A DNA stretch of 64,000 bases from Emcibacter nanhaiensis. Lineage in GTDB: Bacteria; Pseudomonadota; Alphaproteobacteria; Sphingomonadales; Emcibacteraceae. Made by a program: the position numbers and the translations under genes. A model generated the notes under the pieces. The model saw only the letters and a program-made list of their open reading frames with translations, made no database searches and was not told where the DNA came from. Position 1 is the stretch's first letter; each line of letters opens with the position of its first letter. The stretch lies in the NCBI RefSeq assembly GCF_006385175.1, contig NZ_VFIY01000018.1, forward strand, positions 434,001 through 498,000, written 5' to 3'. Shown here piece after piece: positions 9,640-19,200 of this stretch.

Positions 9640-10947
9640 ATGACACCTTTTAAGACTGCCTTGGGGGCCCTGGCCCTCGTCCTGCTCACGCCTTTTGTTG
9701 CCCTGGCCGGCGACAGCTACCAGATCATCCATGCCGGAACGTTGCTGGCCGATGCCCGCGACAAGGTGAAAACGGAACAAACCATCCTGGTCAGGAATGA
9801 TGTTATCACTGCCGTGCGCGACGGTTACCTGACCGCTGCCGACTTTGACGGCGTGGAGGATGCCGCGATCATCGACCTGAAAGACAAATTCGTCATGCCG
9901 GGCATGATCGACAGCCACACCCATGTCACCGGCGAACTGGGCAAAAACAACCGGATTGAGGAAGTCACCCTGACCGAAGCCGATCTCGGTATCCATGGGG
10001 TACTGTTCGGCAAACGTATCCTCGCGGCCGGCTTCACCACCATCCGCAATGTGGGTGGTCCGCGGGACGGCATTTTTGCCCTGCGTGACGGCATCCGGGA
10101 CGGTTTTGTTGAGGGACCGCGGATTCTTTCTGCGGGCTATACCATCTCCCCGCTTGGCGGCCATGGCGATACCAACGGTTACCGCAAAGGGGTGATCGAG
10201 CCCAACAGCGGCATCTGCAACGGCGCCGACGACTGCCGCCGGGCGGTGCGCGACCAGGTTAAATTCGGCGCCGATGTGATCAAATTTGTCGCCACCGGCG
10301 GCGTACTCAGCAATATTGCCGCCGGCACCGGCCAGCAGTTCACCGATGCGGAACAGAAAGCCATCGTCGAGACTGCCCACACCATGGGCCGCAAGGTGGC
10401 CGCCCACGCCCATAATGCGGACGGCATCAATGCGGCGCTCCGCGCCGGTGTCGACAGCATAGAACACGGCACCTACCTGGACAAGGAAAGCATCAGGCTG
10501 TTCAAGAAGACCGGCGCCTATCATGTGCCGACCGTCCTGGCCGGTATTACCGCCGCCGAGATGGCGGATGTGCCCGGGGTTCTTTCTCCCGCCCAGGCGG
10601 ACAAGGCGCGGCGAGTGGGCCCGGCGATCATGGATGCCCTCAGCCGATCCTACAAGGGCGGCGTCAAGATCGCCTTCGGCACCGACAGCGGGGTCAGCAA
10701 ACACGGCATCAACGGCCGCGAGCTGGAGCTGATGGTCCAGGCCGGCATGCCGGAGCGCGCCGTGCTGGTGGCCGCCACTGTCAGTGCCGCCGACCTGCTG
10801 GGCATTTCCGACATTGCCGGTACCATTTCAGTGGGCAAAAGCGCCGATATCATTGCCGCCGACGCAAATCCGCTGGACAATATCTCTACCTTGCGGAAAC
10901 CGGCCTTTGTCATGGCCCGGGGCAGGGTCTTTACCGGAGGGGAATGA
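9640..10947 (+). CDS. secreted metal-dependent amidohydrolase
   Basis: A 435-residue enzyme of the imidazolonepropionase/prolidase-like branch of the amidohydrolase superfamily, with an N-terminal signal peptide cleaved near ALAG. The metal site is readable: H-x-H in GMIDSHTHV, a carboxylated-Lys candidate in ADVIKFVATGG, His in AAHAHNADG, His in SIEHGTYL and Asp in FGTDSGV. Relatives hydrolyse Xaa-Pro or other Xaa-Arg/Lys dipeptides with carboxy-terminal specificity. A periplasmic dipeptidase role fits the signal peptide. The start at 9640 is chosen because GGGGA lies upstream; a TTG two codons earlier is possible. A paralogue is at 59612-60904 on the other strand. Confidence 0.85.
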   Translation: MTPFKTALGALALVLLTPFVALAGDSYQIIHAGTLLADARDKVKTEQTILVRNDVITAVRDGYLTAADFDGVEDAAIIDLKDKFVMPGMIDSHTHVTGELGKNNRIEEVTLTEADLGIHGVLFGKRILAAGFTTIRNVGGPRDGIFALRDGIRDGFVEGPRILSAGYTISPLGGHGDTNGYRKGVIEPNSGICNGADDCRRAVRDQVKFGADVIKFVATGGVLSNIAAGTGQQFTDAEQKAIVETAHTMGRKVAAHAHNADGINAALRAGVDSIEHGTYLDKESIRLFKKTGAYHVPTVLAGITAAEMADVPGVLSPAQADKARRVGPAIMDALSRSYKGGVKIAFGTDSGVSKHGINGRELELMVQAGMPERAVLVAATVSAADLLGISDIAGTISVGKSADIIAADANPLDNISTLRKPAFVMARGRVFTGGE

Positions 10948-10951
10948 GGCC

Positions 10952-11284
10952 ATGCCGCCAAAACCACCCTATTATGCCGTGATTTTTCCCAATCGACGAA
11001 CTACCGAGGATAATGAGGGCTATGCCGCAATGGCCGCCGCGATGGTAGAGCTGGCCCAACAGCAACCCGGCTATCTGGGCATGGACAGCGTGCGCGATCC
11101 GGAAAGCCGGGAGGGGATCACCGTCTCCTACTGGCAGGACGAGGAAAGCATTCTGGCCTGGAAGCAGGTCAGCGAGCATCGTTTGGCGCAGAAAATGGGC
11201 CGGGAGAAATGGTATGAGAGCTATACCGCCCATGTGGCCCGGGTGGATCGCTCCTATGGTTTTGGGAACAACGAGGACGCATGA
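10952..11284 (+). CDS. antibiotic biosynthesis monooxygenase (ABM) family protein
   Basis: A 110-residue single ABM/dimeric alpha-beta barrel domain. Typical features are YYAVIFPNR at the first strand, QQPGYLGMDSVRD, and GITVSYWQDEESILAWKQVSEH, in which the W-x-x-x-x-x-H pattern ends the helix. Members act as small monooxygenases, quinol oxidases or heme-related enzymes without a dedicated cofactor. It starts 4 nt after the amidohydrolase stop, with GGAGG upstream, and its stop overlaps the start of the next gene by 4 nt, so it is almost certainly translated with the 2OG oxygenase. Confidence 0.8.
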   Translation: MPPKPPYYAVIFPNRRTTEDNEGYAAMAAAMVELAQQQPGYLGMDSVRDPESREGITVSYWQDEESILAWKQVSEHRLAQKMGREKWYESYTAHVARVDRSYGFGNNEDA

Positions 11285-12003
11285 CACTGAAACTGTCCCC
11301 CGATCTTGACCTCGAGACGCACGCCCGCACCTTTCGGGAGCGCGGCCGGGCCCATATCATCGGCCTGATGCCGGACGACAGCGCCGCTGCCCTGCATGGC
11401 TGGCTCAGCAGTGATATTCCCTGGCAGACCAACTTCAATGACGGGGAAAAGGGCCATACCCTGCACCAGCTGCAGGTGGAGGCCCTGAACGAGACCCAGC
11501 GGCAACTGTTGCTGACCCATATCAGCCAGAAGGCGGCCTTTGATTTCCAGTATGTGTTTAACGCCTATTCCCTGAGCGACGCCCGCAAACAGGGCCTCAA
11601 TCCGGAACTGGCCGTCAACCAGGTGCTGGATTTCGTCAATAGCGAAGAGTTCCTGGCCCTTGGCCGCACCGTGACCGGACGGGACGACATCAGCTTTGCC
11701 GACGCCCAGTGCACCCTGTTCCGGCCCGGCCATTTCCTGTCCGACCACAGCGACGACGTTTATGGCAAATCCCGGGTCGCCGCCTATGTCATCAACATGA
11801 CCCCGCAGTGGCGCCCTGACTGGGGCGGCATCCTGCAGTTCATCGATCAAGACGGCAATATTTCCGAGGGCTTCACCCCGGCCTTCAATGCGCTCAACAT
11901 CCTGCGCGTGCCCCAGCCCCATGCGGTCAGTTACGTCACCCCCTATGCCCAGGGCGGGCGCTACAGCATCACCGGCTGGTTCCGCACCGGGGAAGAGCAG
12001 TAG
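11281..12003 (+). CDS. 2-oxoglutarate/Fe(II)-dependent oxygenase, prolyl hydroxylase-like
   Basis: A 240-residue dioxygenase of the 2OG-FeII_Oxy/P4H-like group. The iron triad is H156-S-D158 (LSDHSDDVYG) with distal H214 (PQPHAVSYV), and the 2-oxoglutarate-binding Arg is probably R227 (GGRYSITGW). Between them lies the usual double-stranded beta-helix (AAYVINMTPQW, WGGILQFID). It should hydroxylate a protein or small molecule with release of succinate and CO2. Its ATG overlaps the TGA of the ABM gene, suggesting joint function in an oxidative step. The substrate is unknown. Confidence 0.82.
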   Translation: MTLKLSPDLDLETHARTFRERGRAHIIGLMPDDSAAALHGWLSSDIPWQTNFNDGEKGHTLHQLQVEALNETQRQLLLTHISQKAAFDFQYVFNAYSLSDARKQGLNPELAVNQVLDFVNSEEFLALGRTVTGRDDISFADAQCTLFRPGHFLSDHSDDVYGKSRVAAYVINMTPQWRPDWGGILQFIDQDGNISEGFTPAFNALNILRVPQPHAVSYVTPYAQGGRYSITGWFRTGEEQ

Positions 12004-12006
12004 CCG

Positions 12007-12612
12007 CTAGAACGGCCACAGCCAGAATCCTGAATCCAGGTCGTCCTCGCAGGTCTTGAGCTGGGCGGCATAGGTCTTGGCATTGCGCTCAACCTTGCGC
12101 GCCACCTTCATCAGCCAACCCTTCTTTTTGTAGGTGCCGCGCTTCCAGCCGCCCTGCCCTTCATGGTAGGCCAGATACTGGTTATAGGCGTCCCATTTGG
12201 AGATACCGAGCCGGCGCTGGGTCAGGTTGGTGTACCAGCCGACAAAATCCACCGCATCACTGAAATCGTCCCGGCTGGCCCCGCGGTTGCCCGACTTCTG
12301 CCGGTACCAGTCCCAGGTGCCGTCCTTGACCTGGGCGTAGCCATAGGCGGAGGACTTGCGCCCCCAAGGGATCAGGCCAAGGATATAATTGCGCTCGGTC
12401 TTGGCGTCATGTTTGAAACTGGATTCCTGACGGATGATGGCGAGCTGCACATGGATCGGTGTGCCGTAGCGTTTCTGTGACGCCTTGGTGGCCTTGTACC
12501 AGCTGCTTTTCTCGCGGAAAATCTCGCAACTGTTGGCCACGTTGCGCGGCGGTGTCGTGGAACATCCCGCCACGGCCAGTAAAAGCACTACTGCCAGTAT
12601 CATTCTCGCCAA
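12007..12612 (-). CDS. lytic transglycosylase-like SLT lipoprotein
   Basis: A 201-residue lipoprotein with lipobox VAGC about 17 residues from the start and a lysozyme-like SLT domain. The likely catalytic Glu lies in IIRQESSF, followed by SSAYGYAQVKDGTWDWY and YLAYHEGQGGW. This arrangement matches outer-membrane lytic transglycosylases that cleave the MurNAc-GlcNAc bond of peptidoglycan with formation of 1,6-anhydroMurNAc. The TTG at 12612 is kept because GGAG lies at suitable spacing and it supplies the Arg of the signal n-region; an ATG three codons on is the alternative. It converges with the oxygenase gene, 3 nt apart. Confidence 0.82.
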   Translation of the reverse strand: MARMILAVVLLLAVAGCSTTPPRNVANSCEIFREKSSWYKATKASQKRYGTPIHVQLAIIRQESSFKHDAKTERNYILGLIPWGRKSSAYGYAQVKDGTWDWYRQKSGNRGASRDDFSDAVDFVGWYTNLTQRRLGISKWDAYNQYLAYHEGQGGWKRGTYKKKGWLMKVARKVERNAKTYAAQLKTCEDDLDSGFWLWPF

Positions 12613-12695
12613 AGTCAGCTACTCCTGTTTGTCCTAAAGAATCAAAAGAACATGGCGCTGTCAAGGCAAAGTCTGTCCGAGACGTTACAGAAGAC

Positions 12696-12728
12696 AAAAA
12701 AGGCCGGTTTCCGTTGGCGGAAACCGGC
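12696..12728 (-). terminator. rho-independent terminator of the hsp20 gene
   Basis: A perfect 11-bp stem (12703-12713 with 12718-12728) around a TTGG/CCAA loop, followed on the minus strand by six Us (A-run 12696-12701). It lies 38 nt after the Hsp20 stop codon. Confidence 0.87.
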
Positions 12729-12766
12729 ACAAGCCGTAAAGGCCTTCAGTTGGGGAGGAAAACTTG

Positions 12767-13267
12767 TTAACGGGACTTGATCTCGATGGTCCGCTTTTCG
12801 GGCTCATGGACCTCGGTCTTGGGCAACAGGATGGTCATCACCCCCTTGTGGAAGTCGGCATGGATGGCCTCCGGGTCTACATTGGGCGGCAGGGTGAAGG
12901 AACGCTGGAAGGACCCATAGCTTCTTTCAGTCAGGTGATAGTCGGTTTTCTTCTCTTCGCGTTCTTCTTTCTTTTCGCCTTTAAGGGTAAGCACATTGTC
13001 CTTGAGGCTGAGCACCACATCCTTGTCCTCAAGCCCGGGCAGCTCGACGGAAATCTCGAACGCTTCCTTGGTCTCGGTAATATCCGTGCTGGGATTGAGG
13101 GAAAATTTGCCCATACTCAGCGGGCGGTTGAAAAAATTTCCCCAGCCACGGCCATAGTCGCCGAACAGCTGGTCGATATCCCGGCGCAAACTGGCCAGGG
13201 GATGAAATACTGAAGTTTCTTCCGGGCTACTCTCCGGCACTTTGGTTTCTTTCACTTTATCCGTCAT
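12767..13267 (-). CDS. Hsp20/alpha-crystallin small heat shock protein
   Basis: A 166-residue ATP-independent holdase. The alpha-crystallin domain (about 60-155) contains PSTDITETKEAFEISVELPG, the LTLKGEKKEE region and the signature RSYGSFQRSFTLPPNVD, with GVMTILLPKT near the C-terminus as the A-x-x-x-G-V-L equivalent. The N-terminal arm holds HPLASLRRDIDQLFGDY. Such proteins bind unfolding proteins under heat stress and hand them to DnaK/ClpB. Start at 13267 is set by AGGAGG five bases upstream. It is monocistronic with its own terminator. No sigma-32 consensus could be recognised with confidence upstream. Confidence 0.93.
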   Translation of the reverse strand: MTDKVKETKVPESSPEETSVFHPLASLRRDIDQLFGDYGRGWGNFFNRPLSMGKFSLNPSTDITETKEAFEISVELPGLEDKDVVLSLKDNVLTLKGEKKEEREEKKTDYHLTERSYGSFQRSFTLPPNVDPEAIHADFHKGVMTILLPKTEVHEPEKRTIEIKSR

Positions 13268-13361
13268 AAAAACCTCCTGCCTTAAGTTGATAAGCAGGTG
13301 ATTCTTACCATTTTCCGTGGGCGGGCGCATTGACGAGAATCAAAAGTTGGACATGTAAATA

Positions 13362-13396
13362 ACAAAAACCCGGACAGTCGCATGACCATCCGGGTT
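13362..13396 (-). terminator. terminator of the F0 ATP synthase operon
   Basis: AACCCGGA and TCCGGGTT form an 8-bp stem (13367-13374 with 13389-13396) closing a 14-nt loop. On the minus strand it is followed by TTTTTGTT. It lies 31 nt after the atpF stop. Confidence 0.78.
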
Positions 13397-13426
13397 CCTA
13401 TAATTGTTTTGAACCTGAGGCGGAGC

Positions 13427-13999
13427 CTAGTGAACCTGTCTGTCCAGACCGTCGATGGCGTCCCTGAGCAGGGCGTCCTGGTCGGCTTTCTTCAGGTTGC
13501 CGGCAATCAGCTCGCGGGCGGCAGACGCCGCCACGTCAGCGGCAGTCAGCTGGATTTCCTTGAGCGCGGCAGCTTCCATCTGCTGGATTTTCTGCCGTGC
13601 CAGGCGGGTCCGGCGTTCCACCATTTCCTCGATGTGCTGCGCGGATTCCTCGTGCAGGGTCTTGGCTTCGGCTTCTGCATTGGCGAGAAGCTCGGTCGCT
13701 GTCAGCTCGGCTTCGCGCTGGTCCCGCTGGTATTTAGCCAGCAGGGCGGAGGCTTCCTCCCGCAGGGTACGGGCATTATCCAGTTCTTCCTCAATCGCCC
13801 TGGATTTGTCATCCAGCATTTTGGCGAAGATTTTGTGGACGCCTTTCCAGACGATCAGCACAAAGAACAGGGCAACAGCGGCATCCACCCAAACTGAGGG
13901 ATCTTCATACCAGTGTGCATAGCCATGACCTTCGCCATGGGCCACTTCGGTGGAATGCTCCGTGGCGGCGTGCTCGAGCTCGTTGACGGGATCAGCCAT
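13427..13999 (-). CDS. atpF: ATP synthase F0 subunit b
   Basis: A 190-residue peripheral stalk subunit. It has a hydrophilic N-terminus, one membrane helix (about 33-52, VDAAVALFFVLIVWKGV) and a long charged coiled coil (about 60-160, with SRAIEEELDNARTLREEA) that reaches the F1 head. As last gene of the alphaproteobacterial order I-B-E-b'-b it is the canonical b chain. Its start overlaps the end of the b' gene by 8 nt, indicating translational coupling. A terminator follows, and the F1 genes are not in this window, as is usual for alphaproteobacteria. Confidence 0.93.
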   Translation of the reverse strand: MADPVNELEHAATEHSTEVAHGEGHGYAHWYEDPSVWVDAAVALFFVLIVWKGVHKIFAKMLDDKSRAIEEELDNARTLREEASALLAKYQRDQREAELTATELLANAEAEAKTLHEESAQHIEEMVERRTRLARQKIQQMEAAALKEIQLTAADVAASAARELIAGNLKKADQDALLRDAIDGLDRQVH

Positions 14000-14501
14000 T
14001 TGCCTTCTCCTTTACAGCGTCGGCAAGTTTGCCTTCGACGGCCTTGCCGATTGCCGCATCATCAAGTTCCAGTTTGGCAACACGGGCTACGATGTCCTTG
14101 CAGAGATCTGCGGAAACCGTACGAACATCCTCCATGGCCTTTTCCTTGGCAGCCAGGATGCGGCCAGCCGCTTCCTCTGCCTCGACATTCAGCTTCTGGC
14201 TCAGTTCGTTGTATTTTGCTTCCACTTCCAGCTTGATAGCTTCCCGTTTGGCAGCGATGGTGGAGGTGGCGTTGTCCCGCGCTTCCTGCAGCGCCTTTTC
14301 ATAGGCGATGCGGGCTTCCTCTGCCTCACGTTGCAGTTTTTCAGCCTCTTCCAGATCGTTGGCAATACGGTTCTGGCGTTTTTCCAGAACGTCGGAGACC
14401 TTGGGCACGATGCTGTAATGCATAATCAGGTACAGCACCGCGAATACGATCGCCAGCCAGAAAATCTGCGGGGCAAATACTGCCGGATCTAATTGTGGCA
14501 T
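13992..14501 (-). CDS. atpG: ATP synthase F0 subunit b'
   Basis: A 169-residue divergent second b-type stalk subunit, found in photosynthetic bacteria and alphaproteobacteria where a b/b' heterodimer replaces the b2 homodimer. The N-terminus begins MPQLDPAVFAPQIFWLAIVF, typical of b', with the membrane helix at about 10-32, then a charged coiled coil holding EKRQNRIANDLEEAEKLQRE. The position between the c-subunit gene and atpF agrees. The symbol atpG follows one alphaproteobacterial convention; atpX or atpF' are also used. Confidence 0.92.
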   Translation of the reverse strand: MPQLDPAVFAPQIFWLAIVFAVLYLIMHYSIVPKVSDVLEKRQNRIANDLEEAEKLQREAEEARIAYEKALQEARDNATSTIAAKREAIKLEVEAKYNELSQKLNVEAEEAAGRILAAKEKAMEDVRTVSADLCKDIVARVAKLELDDAAIGKAVEGKLADAVKEKANG

Positions 14502-14571
14502 TGTCTTCTCTCCTTGATCCCTTTCGGGGATCAGGCCTGTTAGCGTTTAACCGGTAAGGTGAAAGTTTCGG

Positions 14572-14796
14572 TTATACGAACAGGATGATGAAGGCAATAA
14601 CCAGACCGAACAGACCGGTAGCTTCAGCAAGAGCAAAGCCCAGCATGGCCTGACCGAAAACCGGACCAGCAGCAGAAGGGTTACGGATAGCGGCGGAAAC
14701 ATAGTTACCGAAAATTACACCGATACCGATACCGGCACCAATCAGAGCAGAACAAGCCAGACCGGCACCAATCATTTTTGCAGCTTCGACTTCCAT
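14572..14796 (-). CDS. atpE: ATP synthase F0 subunit c
   Basis: A 74-residue hairpin of two membrane helices that forms the proton-driven c-ring. The first helix is glycine-rich (IGAGIGIGVIFGN), the polar loop has RNPSAAG, and the proton-carrying carboxylate is E58 in ALAEATGLFG. The family residue can be Asp or Glu, and there is no sodium-type ligand set that I can see. The gene is preceded by a short AT-rich spacer and followed by 70 nt before b', which may help set the high c stoichiometry by differential translation. Confidence 0.96.
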   Translation of the reverse strand: MEVEAAKMIGAGLACSALIGAGIGIGVIFGNYVSAAIRNPSAAGPVFGQAMLGFALAEATGLFGLVIAFIILFV

Positions 14797-14858
14797 TTTA
14801 ATTTCCTTTTATTTTGACAAATTAAACCAAATCACAAATTCACTTTTGCCCGCACATC

Positions 14859-15626
14859 CTAGTGCATGTGCAGGGCGTCATTCAGGTAGATACAGGTCAG
14901 GACTGCGAACACATAGGCCTGCAGGCAGGCCACCAGCAGTTCAAGACCGGTCAGAACCACGATGAATGAGAAGGGCAGAAGGCCGGCGATGCTCAGCACG
15001 CCGCCAAGGGCGCCAAGGCTGACCACGAAACCGCCGAACACTTTCAGCATGGTATGGCCGGCCACCATATTGGCGAACAGTCGGACAGACAGGCTGACGG
15101 GGCGTGAGAGATAGGACACGATCTCGATCACAACCAGCAGCGGCAGCAGAGCCAGCGGTGCATCACCAGGCACAAAGAATTTCAGGAACCCGATACCATG
15201 CTTGATAAAGCCGATAATGGTTACGCCGAGGAACACGAACAGGGCCATGGCGAAGGTGACGGCAATATGGCTGGTCACGGTAAAGATATGCAACCCGGGG
15301 ATGATATGTGACAGCGGCAGCATACCGATCAGGTTGGCAAACAGAATGAACATGAAAAGGGTCAGGACGAAGGGAAAATAACGGCGCCCTTCCGAGCCGG
15401 CTGTGTCATTGATCATCTTGGCGATAAACTCGTAACACATTTCCACCATCACCTGCCAGCGCCCCGGCACCATGGACGCCTGGCGCATGCCGCCCAGCAT
15501 AAACAGGCTGACCAGAACCAGGGTAATGACCATGAACAGGGAAGAATTGGTGAAGGAGACGTTGTATCCGGCAAGTTCCAGCGGAACCATTTCTGAGACT
15601 TCAAACTGCGAGAGCGGGCTGGCCAC
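14859..15626 (-). CDS. atpB: ATP synthase F0 subunit a
   Basis: A 255-residue integral subunit forming the two proton half-channels next to the c-ring. The essential Arg lies in the helix PVSLSVRLFANMVAGH, and the NLIGMLPL segment earlier is also typical. Five to six membrane segments are apparent. The start is GTG at 15626 with GAGGA upstream. It is the second gene of the F0 operon, after atpI. Confidence 0.96.
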   Translation of the reverse strand: MASPLSQFEVSEMVPLELAGYNVSFTNSSLFMVITLVLVSLFMLGGMRQASMVPGRWQVMVEMCYEFIAKMINDTAGSEGRRYFPFVLTLFMFILFANLIGMLPLSHIIPGLHIFTVTSHIAVTFAMALFVFLGVTIIGFIKHGIGFLKFFVPGDAPLALLPLLVVIEIVSYLSRPVSLSVRLFANMVAGHTMLKVFGGFVVSLGALGGVLSIAGLLPFSFIVVLTGLELLVACLQAYVFAVLTCIYLNDALHMH

Positions 15627-15663
15627 TTTTTACTTCCTCTTCACAAGCTGATTAACGGGTTAA

Positions 15664-16011
15664 TCAGTTTTTTTCACTTTCATGCCCGGCGTCCAGATGC
15701 AGGTCAGACTGCATTTTTTTGGCCGCTTTGAGCACATTCATAATCCCGGCACCGATGCCAAGAAACAAAAATACTATCAAAAGCCAGGGACCGGTACCCA
15801 GCCATTCATCCATGAACAGCCCGAGCATCAGCCCAACTACCAGCCCGGCAACCAGCTCTGATACAAGCCGTACCGCCGAACCATAGGCGCTTGCTTTTCG
15901 GGGACCTTGGGACTCTTTACCTTCCTGAGCCTTTCGGGCCGCCTGCAAGCGGGTGCCCAGGTCTTCCAGAGACTTGTGCCTGTTTTCTGACTGCTGATCT
16001 TCGTCAGACAC
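15664..16011 (-). CDS. atpI: ATP synthase assembly protein I (AtpI)
   Basis: A small two-helix membrane protein with a charged N-terminal half (KSLEDLGTRLQAARKAQEGK) and two hydrophobic segments around VAGLVVGLMLGLFMDEWLG and LLIVFLFLGIGAGIMNVLK. AtpI helps assemble the c-ring and may assist magnesium supply. A GTG at 16011 (115 residues) is preferred, since AGGAGGGG lies seven bases upstream. The ATG at 16050 would give 128 residues and is the alternative. It is the first gene of the F0 operon. Confidence 0.88.
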   Translation of the reverse strand: MSDEDQQSENRHKSLEDLGTRLQAARKAQEGKESQGPRKASAYGSAVRLVSELVAGLVVGLMLGLFMDEWLGTGPWLLIVFLFLGIGAGIMNVLKAAKKMQSDLHLDAGHESEKN

Positions 16012-16076
16012 GAGGCTACCCCTCCTCAAAACCGAACGAATGGCAGGCATCCGTCCGCACCCTTAAAATTGACAGC

Positions 16077-16105
16077 AACATAGTTTCTGACCCGTAACCT
16101 GTCAA
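16077..16105 (-). promoter_or_regulatory. sigma-70-type promoter of the F0 ATP synthase operon
   Basis: On the minus strand a perfect TTGACA (-35; 16105-16100) is separated by exactly 17 nt from TATGTT (-10; 16082-16077). The predicted start of transcription is near 16070, just upstream of atpI. Confidence 0.72.
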
Positions 16106-16154
16106 GTTACAAAAAGCGGACATTTTCAGCCCGGAAGGACCAAGTTAACCCGTT

Positions 16155-16198
16155 GAAGAAAAAAGGATTTTCAATTCACGCTTTTTCAGTGGAAATTG
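16155..16198 (-). terminator. possible weak terminator after smc
   Basis: CAATTTCCAC can pair with GTGAATTG (16189-16198 with 16172-16179) with a 2-nt bulge and an A-rich loop. A T-rich run (TTTTTTCTTC) follows on the minus strand. It lies 17 nt after the smc stop. Confidence 0.35.
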
Positions 16199-16214
16199 TA
16201 TAAAGAAAAATAAT

Positions 16215-19200
16215 CTAGCCGAGGAGAGAATCTGCCAGCCGGTCGCGCATTCTTTCGGCGCTTTCCAGGTCCACGGAAACAAGCTGGGATACCCCTCTTT
16301 CCGCCATGGTGACGCCAAACAGCCGGCTCATGCGGGACATGGTCACCGCATTATGGGTCACGATCAGGAATCGGGTGGAGGTTTTGGCGTTCATTTCGTC
16401 GAGAAGGTCGCAGAAACGCTCCACATTGGCGTCATCCAGCGGCGCGTCCACCTCGTCCAGCACACAGATGGGGGACGGGTTGGTCATAAAGACGGCAAAA
16501 ATCAGCGACAAGGCCGTGAGCGCCTGCTCGCCCCCGGACAACAGGCCCAGGTTCTGCATCTTCTTGCCCGGCGGGCTGGCCATGATCTCGAGCCCGGCAT
16601 CCAGCGGGTCGTCAGATTCGGTCAGCTCCAGATGGGCCCTGCCACCGCCAAACAGGGTGGTGAACAGTTCGCTGAAGTGGGCGTTCACTTCGTCAAAAGC
16701 CTTCAGCATGCGGGCGCGCCCTTCCCGGTTCAGATCGGAAATGGCCTTCATCAGTTTGCCGATGGCCAGTTCCAGGTCCTCACGCTCGCTGACGGAGTTG
16801 TTGAGCGCCTGTTCGATCTCGACCAGCTCCTCTTCCGCCCGCAGGTTGACGGCGCCGAGCCGCTCGCGCTCCCCTTTCAACCGTTCGAGCTTGCGATGAC
16901 AGTCGTCCGCATCCGGGAACTCCTGCTCCGGCTCCAAGCCGGCTTTTTCCCGAAGAGCCCCCGGCTGGCAATTGAATTCCTCGTCAATCCGGCGCAGCAG
17001 GGCTTCCTTCTGGCTTTCATATTGTTCAAGGCTGGTCTCGAGCCGGACCTTCTGTTCGCGCTGTTCGGCCAGGCGCGCCTGCACCTCGCGAATTTCCCGG
17101 TCTTTGGTGGCCAGCGCTTCTTCCGCTTCGGCCAAGACCTGCGCCGCGGTCTGGCGCGCTTCCTCCGCCTCTTCGATCAGGCTGTTGAGCTTGCGCCGTT
17201 CTTCGACGATCTGGCCAGGACGGTCTTCCAGTGCCGCCAGTTCTTCCCGCGCCTTGGCGCGCCGCTCGATCAGGGCATTAAGGTGGTCTTCCACGTCCTT
17301 GACCCGGAGCTTCCAGGCGCCGAGCTCAGTCTCAATCCGGTCCAGCCGCTCGTGGCGGGCGGAACTGCGGGACAGGAAGCTGTCATGGGCGAGGCGCGCT
17401 TCGGACAGCTCGTGGCGTTTTTCCTCCACAATCCGGCGCGCCTCGGCAATGTCATTCTCCAGGCTGACCGGTTCCGGCAACGCCGCGAGGGCCTCTTTGG
17501 CCTGGCGGCGGCGGCCTTCCACCTCGTCAAAGGCCTCGACCATATGGCCAAGACGATCACGCAGCGCACTTTCCTCGGACTGGTGGCGGGTCGCCTGTTT
17601 TTCCGCTTCGGTCAGTTCCCGGCGGGCGGCGGCGGCTTTTTCCTCGGCCTCGCGCCAAGTCTGGCGAATCTCCCGGGCCGCCTGCTTGGCTTGCTCCAGT
17701 TTTTCCTGCATCTGGTGCAGCTCCGTCCGGGCCTCGTGAGTTTCCTGCTGTTTGCGGGCCAGTTCTTCACGGACCTTTTCCAGACGGTTTTTCTGGGACA
17801 GGCGGATCGCGGCCACTCCCGGCGCTTCCGGCGAACGGCACAGGCCGTCCCAGCGCCAGACCCCACCGGCCCGGGTCACCAGCCGCTGGCCGGGTTTCAG
17901 GTCCTTCATCAGGCGCAACGCCTCGTCGGCACTGTCCACCAGGCCGATCTGCGACAACCTTCTGTTCAAAACCGCCGGGGCGTTAACATGACCGGCCAGA
18001 CTTTTCACCCCGGCGGGCAAGGACTGAGCACTTTCAAAAGCCGGTAAATTCTGCCAGTGAACCGCATCCTCTTCATCTTCCGACGCCTCCAGGTCCATAT
18101 CCAGGGCGGCGCCGAGCGCGGTTTCGAACCCTTCGGTCACGGTAATCTTCTCAAGCAGGGTCACCACATCCTTGTCCGAGGAGGAGGACAGCAGTTCTTC
18201 CAGCGCCTCGATTTCCGCATGCAGCTTGGCCTGCTTCGATTCATGGGCCTGCAGGATGGAGCGGGCGTCCTGCTCCTTTTGCTGCCATTCCTGGCGGGCG
18301 TCTTCCGCCTCGGTGGACTTGCCGCGCTGGACATGGACCGCCTGCTCGGCTTCGGACAGCCGGTTTTCGGCATCGGACAGGGCCCGGGTGAACAGATTGT
18401 TGCTCTCCAGGTGGCTGATCCGCTCCTCGATGGTTTCCTTCTGTTCGGTAAGGTTGGCGAGCCGGGTTTCGGCTTCCTCGATATCCCTGAGCAGGTTGTT
18501 CTTCTCGGCGTTGCGCTGGGCCTGTTTCTGGGTCAGCTCCTCAAGCTTCCATTCCGCTTCCAGGGTGGCCGCCTGCCGGGTTTTCAGTTCCTCGGACAAT
18601 TGGTCCACACTGTCGGTCTGGTTCTCGATTTCCTGGCGAATCTGCTGTTTTTCGGCGGTCAGCCGCTCGATGGTGCCGGCTGCATCGCCTATCACGGACT
18701 TCTCGCGGTCTTCATCCTGGTCGATGTGCTCGAGCTGGCCTTTCAGTTTTTCCTGGGTTTCATGGAGGCGCTGTTCCTCGCCATCCAGGCCGTCCCGCTG
18801 GACCGTCATGCGATGCAGTTTGGCGGCGATTTCCGCTTCCTTCTGGCGCAGTTCCGGCAGTCGTGCCGACAGCACCGCCTGCTCCTTGTTCAGGCGGCCC
18901 AGTTCGGTGCTGACTTCCGACACCAGTTTCAGCACTTCGCGCGCTTCACCCTCGGCCTTTGACATATTGTCGTCGATACTGCGCCATTCCATGTAGAGAA
19001 TCAGCGCCTGCAGGGTGCGGATCTCCCCACTCACATTCTTGAATCTGGTCGCCTGGCGGGCCTGGTTTTTAAGGCTCCGGATCTGATCCTGTAATTGTAT
19101 TTCCACGTCCCCCAGGCGTTCGAGATTGTTTTCCGCTGATCTCAGCTTGCTTTCCGCTTCCTTGCGCCGGGAATGCAGGCCGCTGATGCCGGCCGCTTCC

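Noticed and set aside
16353-18962. Long plus-strand frames opposite smc.
   Set aside because: They are antisense to the coiled-coil and head domains of a clear SMC protein.
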